The notes under the pieces were generated by a model. The model had not been told where the DNA came from, did not search any database, and saw nothing but the letters and a program-made list of their open reading frames with translations. Positions 16,827 through 24,192 of a DNA stretch of 64,000 nucleotides are shown piece by piece. A program made the position numbers and the translations under genes. The DNA is from Scatosoma sp045542595 (GTDB lineage Bacteria; Bacillota; Clostridia; Christensenellales; Borkfalkiaceae), in NCBI GenBank assembly GCA_045542595.1, contig JAZQLI010000002.1:62001-126000 (forward strand). Reading direction: 5' to 3'. Each line of letters opens with the position of its first letter. The first letter of the stretch is position 1.

Positions 16827-18860
16827 TTAGTCTTCTTTACCAAGCGAACCGGGCGTAATCGAGAAGGTGTTGGAAATACCGTCTCTCGAATAATCGTACG
16901 GCAATTTCGCAACCGATTTCAACGAAGCGAGTGCACCGTTGCTATCTCTACCGTGCATAGGGTTCGCACCGGGCGCAAGGGGCGTTCCTGCCTTTCTTCC
17001 GTCGGGAGTGTTACCCGTCTTCTTACCATATACGACGTTCGACGTAATGGTAAGGATAGACGTGGTAGGGATACTGTTACGATAGGTGTAATGACTCTTT
17101 ACTTCTTTCATAAAGGTCTTCAAAACCCATACCGCGAGTTCGTCCGCTCTATCGTCGTCGTTACCGTATTTAGGGAAGTCGCCTTCGATACGGTAGTCTA
17201 TTACGATACCGTCTTCGTTACGGATGGGATATACTTTCGCATATTTAATAGCCGAAAGTGCGTCTGCTGCGCAGGAAAGACCTGCAATACCCGTCGCGAA
17301 GAAACGACCTACGTTGGTGTCGTGCAATGCAAGTTCTAACGCTTCATAGCTGTACTTATCGTGCATATAGTGGATAAGATTAAGCGTATTCACGTACAAA
17401 TCCGCAAGCCACTTCATCATATTTTCAAACTTGTCGCATACTTCTTTAAAATCGAGCGGACCGTCGCCCATAATAGGCATAAATTCGGGGGAAACTTGCA
17501 TAGGTTTGCCCGTCTTCTTATCCTTCATCAATTCGTCCTTGCCGCCGTTGATTGCGTACAACAAGCATTTTGCAAGGTTTGCTCTTGCGCCGAAGAATTG
17601 CATATCTTTACCGACACGCATACAGCTTACGCAACAAGCGATACAGTAATCGTCGCCCATTTCCGGACGCATTAAATCGTCGCTTTCGTATTGAATGGAA
17701 GAAGTATTGATGGAAATTTCCGCACAATATCTCTTGAATGCGATAGGCAAGTTCTTCGACCAAAGCACCGTAAGGTTAGGTTCGGGTGCAGGACCAAGGT
17801 TTTCCAACGTGTGGAGAATACGGAACGCCGTTTTGGTAACGAGCGAACGTCCGTCAACGCCCATACCGCCGATAGATTCGGTTACCCACGTGGGGTCGCC
17901 CGAGAACAATTCGTTATATTCTTTCGTTCTCATAAACTTCACGATACGAAGTTTCATAACGAAATGGTCGATAAATTCTTGTGCTTGTTCTTCGGTGATA
18001 AGTCCTTTATCCAAATCACGCTGGATATAGATATCCAAGAACGTGGTGTTTCTACCGATAGACATAGCCGCGCCGTTTTGGTCTTTAACGGCTGCCAAGT
18101 AACCAAAATACAACGCTTGAATAGCTTCTTGCGCGGTGGTAGCAGGTTGAGAGATATCGCAACCGTAAATAGCCGCCATTTCCTTGAGTGCTTTCAACGC
18201 CTTAATTTGGTCAGCCACTTCTTCGCGGTTTCTTACCTTTTCAGGCGTCATATCGCCCTTCATACCAAGCTTATCTTCTTCCTTTTTACGGATAAGATAA
18301 TCTACACCGTAAAGCGCTACACGACGGTAGTCGCCTACGATACGGCCACGACCGTATGCGTCGGGCAAACCGGTTAAAATGTGCGCGGAACGAGCCGCTC
18401 TCATTTCGGGGGTATATACGTCGAACACACCTTCGTTGTGCGTCTTGCGGTATTTCGTGAAAATTTCTTTTACGCCTTCGTCCAACTTATAACCGTACAT
18501 TTCCAAAGCGCCTTCGCTCATACGGATACCGCCGAACGGTTGCAACGAACGCTTAAACGGTTCGTCCGTTTGCAAGCCGACAATCGTTTCCAAATCCTTA
18601 TCCAAATAGCCTACACCGTGCGAAGTCAACGTAGAAACGATTTTCGTATCCGCGTTCAACACGCCGCCTGCTTCACGTTCTTTCTTGGACAAATCGCAAA
18701 CGATTTCCCAAAGCTTTTTCGTGGCTTCCGTTGCCGGAGCAAGGAAACTTGCGTCCCCGTCGTACGGCGTATAGTTACGTTGAATGAAATCACGTACGTC
18801 TACTTCGTCGTTGCACCATTTACCGGGAACAAATCCTTCCCAACCTTTGTATTGCATCAT
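16827..18860 (-). CDS. pflB: Pyruvate formate-lyase catalytic chain lacking the glycyl-radical domain
   Basis: 677 aa. It converts pyruvate and CoA to formate and acetyl-CoA. The PFL body is complete up to the end of the barrel: active-site pair Cys409-Cys410 in DDYCIACCVSCM, then QFFGARANLA, and near the end TPDGRKAGTPLAPGANPMHG and ISNTFSITPGSLGKED, where it stops with TAA. In one-piece PFL the chain would continue for about 80 residues with the glycyl-radical loop; that part is the next gene. No frameshift is needed to explain the split. AGGAG precedes the ATG (a second ATG is at 18857). Own promoter upstream. Confidence 0.95.
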   Translation of the reverse strand: MMQYKGWEGFVPGKWCNDEVDVRDFIQRNYTPYDGDASFLAPATEATKKLWEIVCDLSKKEREAGGVLNADTKIVSTLTSHGVGYLDKDLETIVGLQTDEPFKRSLQPFGGIRMSEGALEMYGYKLDEGVKEIFTKYRKTHNEGVFDVYTPEMRAARSAHILTGLPDAYGRGRIVGDYRRVALYGVDYLIRKKEEDKLGMKGDMTPEKVRNREEVADQIKALKALKEMAAIYGCDISQPATTAQEAIQALYFGYLAAVKDQNGAAMSIGRNTTFLDIYIQRDLDKGLITEEQAQEFIDHFVMKLRIVKFMRTKEYNELFSGDPTWVTESIGGMGVDGRSLVTKTAFRILHTLENLGPAPEPNLTVLWSKNLPIAFKRYCAEISINTSSIQYESDDLMRPEMGDDYCIACCVSCMRVGKDMQFFGARANLAKCLLYAINGGKDELMKDKKTGKPMQVSPEFMPIMGDGPLDFKEVCDKFENMMKWLADLYVNTLNLIHYMHDKYSYEALELALHDTNVGRFFATGIAGLSCAADALSAIKYAKVYPIRNEDGIVIDYRIEGDFPKYGNDDDRADELAVWVLKTFMKEVKSHYTYRNSIPTTSILTITSNVVYGKKTGNTPDGRKAGTPLAPGANPMHGRDSNGALASLKSVAKLPYDYSRDGISNTFSITPGSLGKED

Positions 18861-18892
18861 ATCAGTACTCCTAAAATATATTTTTATCGTTT

Positions 18893-18921
18893 AATATATA
18901 AACAAATTCGTATTCTTTCAA
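18893..18921 (-). promoter_or_regulatory. Predicted sigma-A promoter of pflB, overlapped by a 15-nt palindrome
   Basis: TTGAAA (18916-18921), 17-nt spacer, TATATT (18893-18898). A perfect inverted repeat GTTTA-N5-TAAAC at 18889-18903 covers the -10 and could be an operator; it does not match the Rex consensus exactly. Confidence 0.6.
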
Positions 18922-18945
18922 ACGCGTTACGTTGAAAACGAATTT
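18904..18945. repeat. Inverted repeat between the thioredoxin gene and pflB
   Basis: Outer arms AAATTCGT (18904-18911) and ACGAATTT (18938-18945) with inner arms TTTCAAACG / CGTTGAAA (one bulge). On the minus strand it follows the thioredoxin stop by 9 nt and contains the pflB -35 box, so it could be a weak terminator, a processing hairpin or an operator. Confidence 0.5.
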
Positions 18946-18954
18946 ATTTTTTTA

Positions 18955-19281
18955 CTATTTTTGCGCCTTTCTTTGCTCGATTTTAGCGTCTAACCACATT
19001 TCGAGTATTTCTTCCGGCTGAAAGCCTGCGCATCTGGCAAAAATTTCGCCGTCGTCAAAGAGTAAAATGGTAGGCACTTTTTCCACGTCCCATTCTTCCA
19101 TTAAAGGCATCGTGGAATAATCCGCTTCCACGTGCACCAAGCGGATATCTCCGCGTTTGTCGCACAGCTCTTTTAAAATGGGCATCAAGGTTAAGCAGTT
19201 GGCGCACGATTCGCCGCTCACTTCCACCAAGCAAAGTCCCGTCAATTTTTCTTTATAGTTATTTTGGTTGATATCACTCAT
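18955..19281 (-). CDS. Thioredoxin-fold protein with CANC active site
   Basis: 108 aa from the ATG at 19281 (GGAGAAG upstream). Thioredoxin fold: VSGESCANCLTLMPIL with Cys26 and Cys29, cis-Pro loop KVPTILLFDDGE. The CANC motif replaces the CGPC of general thioredoxins, so its redox potential and partner are probably specialised. It overlaps the end of pflA by 8 nt and is followed by pflB, an unusual place for a thioredoxin; a role in keeping PFL or its activase reduced is an inference only. Confidence 0.85.
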   Translation of the reverse strand: MSDINQNNYKEKLTGLCLVEVSGESCANCLTLMPILKELCDKRGDIRLVHVEADYSTMPLMEEWDVEKVPTILLFDDGEIFARCAGFQPEEILEMWLDAKIEQRKAQK

Positions 19282-20008
19282 AATCTTCTCCGCGCAAAAT
19301 GCGTTTTGCATACGCCACGCTCTCTTTGGTAGGCGCTGCCAAATCCCCCAGCGGATATTCTATACCCAGCTTTTCGTATTTATTTACACCAAGCGTATGA
19401 TAGGGTAAAACTTCTACCTTTTCCACCGTTTTTAACGTCTGTATAAAAGCGCGCGTATCGTGCAAACTTTGCGTATCGTCCGTCAGCCCCGGCACGAGCA
19501 CTTGCCGTATCCACATCTTTTTACCGCGTTCGCTTAAAAATTTCGCAAACGCCAACGTGTGCTTATTCGATTGCCCCGTCAAGCTTTTGCAAGCTTCGTC
19601 GTCGATATGTTTGATATCGAGTAAAAACAAATCGGTTACCGAAAGCAGTTTTTCGTGCTTTTGCACGCTTTCTTCACTGTCTACATTAAACGTGATACCC
19701 GAAGTATCCACACACGTATGCACGCCCTTTGCCTTTAGCTGCGTAAACAGCTCGATAACGAAATCTATTTGCATAAGCGGTTCGCCGCCTGTAACGGTAA
19801 CGCCGCCGTTCGAGCCGAAGTAGTTTTTATATTTCACCGCACGGTTTACCACGTCTTCCACGGTATATTCCGTGCCGCCATATCCCCACGTATCGGGATT
19901 ATGGCAATACTTACAGCGGAGCGGACAGCCCTGCAGGAACACCACAAAACGAATTCCCGGTCCGTCGACCGTACCAAACGATTCGAAAGAATGAATCCGT
20001 CCCGTCAT
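19274..20008 (-). CDS. pflA: Pyruvate formate-lyase activating enzyme (radical SAM)
   Basis: 244 aa. It generates the glycyl radical on PFL using SAM and a [4Fe-4S] cluster bound by Cys28, Cys32 and Cys35 (GCPLRCKYCHNPDTW), with VTGGEPLMQ as the SAM-contacting motif. Length is normal. First gene of the pfl unit, read from a consensus promoter through a leader with a terminator-like hairpin. Its target glycine lies on the separate 77-aa chain encoded 2.5 kb downstream. Confidence 0.95.
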   Translation of the reverse strand: MTGRIHSFESFGTVDGPGIRFVVFLQGCPLRCKYCHNPDTWGYGGTEYTVEDVVNRAVKYKNYFGSNGGVTVTGGEPLMQIDFVIELFTQLKAKGVHTCVDTSGITFNVDSEESVQKHEKLLSVTDLFLLDIKHIDDEACKSLTGQSNKHTLAFAKFLSERGKKMWIRQVLVPGLTDDTQSLHDTRAFIQTLKTVEKVEVLPYHTLGVNKYEKLGIEYPLGDLAAPTKESVAYAKRILRGEDYE

Positions 20009-20041
20009 TTTGCGCCCCCTTGCCGTACTGCATTATTCCCG

Positions 20042-20073
20042 AAAAAAGGGCGTAACGCAACCGCGCAACGCCC
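20042..20073 (-). terminator. Terminator-like hairpin in the pflA leader (possible attenuator)
   Basis: On the minus strand GGGCGT ... ACGCCC (20068-20073 / 20048-20053) with an inner GCG/CGC pair, then six T (20047-20042). It lies between the consensus promoter and the pflA start, so the pflA transcript must pass it. Confidence 0.6.
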
Positions 20074-20094
20074 CTTGGTGGTTCTCACAATCAT

Positions 20095-20123
20095 ATTATA
20101 ACACTCGTACAAGCGTTTGTCAA
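20095..20123 (-). promoter_or_regulatory. Consensus sigma-A promoter of pflA
   Basis: TTGACA (20118-20123), 17-nt spacer, TATAAT (20095-20100): a perfect match. The predicted leader to the pflA ATG is about 80 nt. Confidence 0.85.
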
Positions 20124-20207
20124 GCCTTTGAAAGAAATTTTTCTATCTTTTTCCCTTAAGGAAAAATTAACGGTTTTAACAAACATTGACAATTCGTCTT
20201 TTGATGA

Positions 20208-20720
20208 TTATTTGAAAACGAATTTCTTTCTCGCCACATAGTTCCAAACAAGCACAAGCCCTGTCATCAACACTTTGGCAAGCCATTCTTTCCAAGGCAG
20301 TCCCAAAAACGCCGCCGTATCAAACAACGAAAAACTAGGCAATATTGCGACGAGCAAATTCATACCAAGCTCCGTAATAACCAACCCAACGACACCGATA
20401 AGCGCGAACACGACAAACGCTTTTTTAGACGAAGATTTCTTTTTATCTTTTACGTGCCGAAACACAAATCGAACAGACAATATCCAGTTGACGGTAAGCC
20501 CTACGCAAAATCCGAAAGCCGTAGCTAAAATCAACGACCAAGTATCCCAAGCCGCACTGTTTATCAACGTCGGCGGTAATATCCACTGACGGAATAAATA
20601 ATAGACGATATAATCGACAACCGTTGCCGTTCCGCCTACCAACAAGAAACGGAATATTTCTTCGGAAAGCTGTTTTTTCGTTTGTTTTTCAGTTGTCAAA
20701 TTTTCTTCTCTTTCTTGCAT
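20208..20720 (-). CDS. GtrA-family membrane protein
   Basis: 170 aa from the ATG at 20720 (AAGGAG upstream, 8 nt after the preceding stop). Four hydrophobic segments with EIFRFLLVGGTATVVDYIVYY at the start and NYVARKKFVF at the end, the GtrA/DPMS signature. GtrA proteins are thought to help move lipid-linked sugars across the membrane for surface glycosylation. Last gene of a three-gene unit with a GT39-like transferase and an FAD oxidoreductase. Confidence 0.88.
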   Translation of the reverse strand: MQEREENLTTEKQTKKQLSEEIFRFLLVGGTATVVDYIVYYLFRQWILPPTLINSAAWDTWSLILATAFGFCVGLTVNWILSVRFVFRHVKDKKKSSSKKAFVVFALIGVVGLVITELGMNLLVAILPSFSLFDTAAFLGLPWKEWLAKVLMTGLVLVWNYVARKKFVFK

Positions 20721-20728
20721 AATTCTCC

Positions 20729-22375
20729 TTAAATGCAAACGCAATAGAATAATACGGAAGCGAGCAAAAACATACCGACGGTAAGCAAAAGCACCCTATC
20801 TATCACGATAGACGCTTTACTTCCGTCCGTTTCCAACGTTTTCCGCACAAAAGCAATGGTGAGCCCCATAGCCAAAATCATAGGCATAATGTAACGGAAA
20901 TCCATAGTGCAAGCATACGGCATTTTGATGTAAAAATAGACTTCGGACAGCACTTGGGATTGCATAAACAAAAACACGAATAGTATATCCGTAAAAGAAA
21001 TACCCGCACGTTTGAATATATTATCCCCTTTTTTACGACTTTTAAAATACAATACAATACTCCATACGACGCCTACCAACAACGCGGCGGCGGCAAAATA
21101 AGCAAAAACGGTTGCCGAAACGGCAAATCCTTCGCCTTGCCAGTATGCAAACTCTCCAAAAATGGACGAACGCAACGCATAATGGAATAAATAATAATTA
21201 AAATCAAAAGGTCGGCAATACAGCGAGCCGAAAAACTCCTTCGTGTCGAACGTAAAAATAAATCGTTCGAAAAAGCTATAATCCCCCGTGTAGAGCCTGT
21301 GATTGAGATTGGAAAATACGTGTCCGAATTCCTGTCCGAAACTTTGATAGGCATACACCTGAAACCATAATCCGATAGGCGCGCAAATTACCAAAAACAG
21401 CACGTATTGCACAAGGATATAAACTAAGTAAATTTTATCCTGCTTTTTACAGAGTGCACAAACGAATTCGTAAATAAATATTCCTGCAATCGGTAAACAT
21501 ATCGTAGCCGCGGAAAGTTTGGTCATCATACCAAACCCCACTGCAAGGGCGCAGAGTGCAATCCAAAGGGGATTTTTACCGCATTTTTGCCATTTTAAAG
21601 CAAAATAAACGGCTAAAATTGCCAACATAAAGGACAGTGCGTCGTTGTTCAGCTGTCCCGAAATTTGCATATTTCTGGGATAAAAAATAACGAATGCCGA
21701 CGCTACTATCTTGGTCTTTTCCGAAAAATCAAACAACGACAATATTCTCACGGAAACAAACGCTACCGTAAAGGAATAGAACACGGATAATATTTGACAG
21801 CTTGCATACAAAAAATAACGCGTTTCGTCTACATACGCAGGTTTGGAAAAATCGAACGCCATAGGGAAATAATCGCCCAAGGAAAACGCATTTGTTAAAA
21901 AATCGGTAAGCCCTTGCATAAAATGCATAAACCCTGCCTGCACCATAGCGTTGAGCGGCGGATGATAAAATTGATAGACGTTAGAACCAGGCAACGCGCC
22001 CGTGGAGAATATCGTCCACGCGTACGCTTCGTGTCCGTCGAAATGCTTCGTCCAAGTATCGTATTGACGAGCCGACGCCGCCGTGTAGAGCATATATCCT
22101 ACTCGTAAAATATAACCGGCTACCAGCATCAAAACCAACAAACTTTTTGCGTTCAGCTTTCGCTGCCAACGCAAAACAATCCCTGCGAGCACGCACAAGA
22201 ATAACCCCATCGCGACGAGCGTTTGCGCCACGGTGCCGTTTCGATGAAAATCGATATACGGTTTTAACGTCAAAAACAAAACGAGTGTGAGAAGAAACAC
22301 CCCAATGTACATCAACGCTACCAAAGCATACGAACGTATCTTTTCTTTCATTGTTTCCGTTTTTTGCGCAATCAT
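20729..22375 (-). CDS. Membrane glycosyltransferase, GT39/PMT-like
   Basis: 548 aa, about 12 hydrophobic segments. After TM1 and a basic turn, the first big external loop has YDTWTKHFDGHEAYAW and later YHPPLNA, the acidic and PP-containing motifs of ArnT/PMT-type GT-C enzymes that take sugar from a polyprenyl phosphate donor. It probably glycosylates a surface polymer or protein; acceptor unknown. AAGGAAAGG precedes the ATG at 22375; a second ATG eight codons in is less well placed. It follows the FAD enzyme by 11 nt. Confidence 0.82.
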   Translation of the reverse strand: MIAQKTETMKEKIRSYALVALMYIGVFLLTLVLFLTLKPYIDFHRNGTVAQTLVAMGLFLCVLAGIVLRWQRKLNAKSLLVLMLVAGYILRVGYMLYTAASARQYDTWTKHFDGHEAYAWTIFSTGALPGSNVYQFYHPPLNAMVQAGFMHFMQGLTDFLTNAFSLGDYFPMAFDFSKPAYVDETRYFLYASCQILSVFYSFTVAFVSVRILSLFDFSEKTKIVASAFVIFYPRNMQISGQLNNDALSFMLAILAVYFALKWQKCGKNPLWIALCALAVGFGMMTKLSAATICLPIAGIFIYEFVCALCKKQDKIYLVYILVQYVLFLVICAPIGLWFQVYAYQSFGQEFGHVFSNLNHRLYTGDYSFFERFIFTFDTKEFFGSLYCRPFDFNYYLFHYALRSSIFGEFAYWQGEGFAVSATVFAYFAAAALLVGVVWSIVLYFKSRKKGDNIFKRAGISFTDILFVFLFMQSQVLSEVYFYIKMPYACTMDFRYIMPMILAMGLTIAFVRKTLETDGSKASIVIDRVLLLTVGMFLLASVLFYCVCI

Positions 22376-22386
22376 ACCTTTCCTTT

Positions 22387-23967
22387 TTATGCGTTCGCTT
22401 CCGCACTCTTCGTTTCGTGATACGACTTTTCAGTGTTCACGTTCCAAAGCGCCGTTTTATCCCTGTTGCCTTGTATAATATTTTCGCTTGCGACCATAGA
22501 CGTTACCATCGAATGGTCCATATTGTTATAACGGTGTTGCCCGTTTCTACCCACGCAATATAAATTTTCGAAGTCGTCTAAATATTGCCGTACTTCGTTA
22601 AAGCGCGCATAGCTGCCAAAATACGCAGGATACGCCTTCTTTACGCGAATCAAGGTAGAATCTAACACGTCCGCCGCGCTTTCGATAACTCCTATTTTTA
22701 CAAGTTCGTCTACGGCATTTTGGATAAACGCGTCGTCGGGGCTTGTCCACATAGCGTCCCCTTCCGAACAAAAATATTCTAAGCCTACCCAAACGTTCGT
22801 TTCGGGGTTGTCTACCATATACGGCGACCAGTTGTTGAAAATTTGAATACGCCCCAAGCGAACGTCCCTATCTTGCACGTATATCCAACAATCGGGCACA
22901 ATCCCCCCAAGCGTTTTGAATTTGGTTTTGTTTTTAACTTTTAATCCTTTCAAAAGCAATCCTACCGTCATAAAATCGCGATAGGGCAACGACGTCGCAA
23001 TTTCATAAACGTTTTTAGGCGTAACGTCTTCGCCTATTGCTTCTATTAAATCTTTGATGGGCATAGATGAAATAAATTCTTCGCCGATATATTCCGTTTC
23101 CGTGCCGTTGGTATCCACTGCTATTACCGAACGGATTTTTCCGTCCGCAACGCATATACGTTTTACCGTTTGCCCAAGATGCAGTTCGCCACCGAGTGCA
23201 ACAATTTCTTCCGCCATTTTTTCATATAACTGTCCCGGGCCTTTTTTGGGGTAGATGAACTGTTCAATTAAACTCGTTTCCGTTTCCCTTTGATTTTTAT
23301 GGAAAATTTTCCCAAACGCGTTTTTAATTGCCTTGGATACGGAAAGCCCCTTTACTCTTTGTGCGCCCCATTCCGCCGAAATATCGCGCGGATGGACTCC
23401 CCAAAGTTTTTCCGTATAATCTTCGAAAAACATTGCATACAGCGGTTTGCCAAATCGGTTAATATAGAAATTTTCCAAATTGCTTTCTTCCCGTTTGTGT
23501 ATACAACTTCCCAAATACCCAAACCCTGCTTTCATAGTAGAGAGAAAGCCCATATTAGCAAACGTTTGCACTTTTAAAGAAATAGGATAATCGAAAAATT
23601 TACGCTTGTATATAATTCGCGAAACGCGGTCGCGCACCAACATAACTTCGTCCGTTTGTTCGGGATTAGGCCCGTTTTCCTGTAAAGGCTTTTCTCTACC
23701 CAAAAGCAAATCGTCTTTTGCAGGCGCGCCTTGCACGGGCAGCATTTTCGTCCAAAGCGCGGTTACTCTGTCGTCTTTGGAGAAAAAACGATGTCCGCCT
23801 ATATCCATACGATTCCCTTTATACGTTGCCGTACGTGAAATACCGCCTACAAAATTTTCCGCTTCTAAAATAATGGGCTGTACTTCCTTTGACTTTGTCA
23901 ATAATTCGTATGCGGCGGTAAGACCGGCAGGTCCAGCCCCGATAATGACAACTTTCTTTTTATTCAT
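22387..23967 (-). CDS. FAD-dependent oxidoreductase, UDP-galactopyranose-mutase/amine-oxidase-like
   Basis: 526 aa. N-terminal dinucleotide loop GAGPAG at 10-15, EAENFVGGISRT about 25 residues later, and DIGGHRFFSKD, as in the protoporphyrinogen oxidase/UDP-galactopyranose mutase superfamily. Late block RNGQHRYNNMDHSM is also typical. The neighbours (GT39-like transferase and GtrA) suggest work on a sugar or polyprenyl-linked sugar. The exact reaction is not known to me. First gene of the unit, from a consensus promoter. Confidence 0.8.
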   Translation of the reverse strand: MNKKKVVIIGAGPAGLTAAYELLTKSKEVQPIILEAENFVGGISRTATYKGNRMDIGGHRFFSKDDRVTALWTKMLPVQGAPAKDDLLLGREKPLQENGPNPEQTDEVMLVRDRVSRIIYKRKFFDYPISLKVQTFANMGFLSTMKAGFGYLGSCIHKREESNLENFYINRFGKPLYAMFFEDYTEKLWGVHPRDISAEWGAQRVKGLSVSKAIKNAFGKIFHKNQRETETSLIEQFIYPKKGPGQLYEKMAEEIVALGGELHLGQTVKRICVADGKIRSVIAVDTNGTETEYIGEEFISSMPIKDLIEAIGEDVTPKNVYEIATSLPYRDFMTVGLLLKGLKVKNKTKFKTLGGIVPDCWIYVQDRDVRLGRIQIFNNWSPYMVDNPETNVWVGLEYFCSEGDAMWTSPDDAFIQNAVDELVKIGVIESAADVLDSTLIRVKKAYPAYFGSYARFNEVRQYLDDFENLYCVGRNGQHRYNNMDHSMVTSMVASENIIQGNRDKTALWNVNTEKSYHETKSAEANA

Positions 23968-23997
23968 AACGTGCTCCCGTTTTTCTATACTGCTTTC

Positions 23998-24026
23998 ATT
24001 ATACTACGCCAAGCTTGAAAAGTCAA
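23998..24026 (-). promoter_or_regulatory. Predicted sigma-A promoter of the FAD-GT39-gtrA unit
   Basis: TTGACT (24021-24026), 17-nt spacer, TATAAT (23998-24003), about 30 nt before the start codon. Confidence 0.8.
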
Positions 24027-24149
24027 TAAAAAAAGGAAAATTCCCTTATCTTCAAAGCGTTTAGCGTTGGACGTTTCATCTCGTACACGGTGCGCTTGTT
24101 TTGCATTCAACGCATACCTGGTATGGGTGTTTTGTCGGTTATAAAAAGC

Positions 24150-24183
24150 AAGCAGCCTTTGCCGTTTACCGCAAAGGCTGCTT
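24150..24183 (-). terminator. Intrinsic terminator of rpoBC
   Basis: 13-bp stem AAGCAGCCTTTGC / GCAAAGGCTGCTT, followed on the minus strand by GCTTTTTA; 10 nt after the rpoC stop. Confidence 0.85.
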
Positions 24184-24192
24184 ATTGTTTGA

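Noticed and set aside
16787..16827. Frameshift or sequencing error as the cause of the split pflB
   Set aside because: The first chain ends in a clean TAA at a domain border and the second has its own AAAGGAGA site and ATG after 39 nt; no missing homologous residues suggest a shifted frame.
20208..20225. Sequence shared between the gtrA end and the pflB inverted repeat (AAATTCGTTTTCAA)
   Set aside because: In gtrA it encodes the conserved KKFVFK end, so the match is probably chance.
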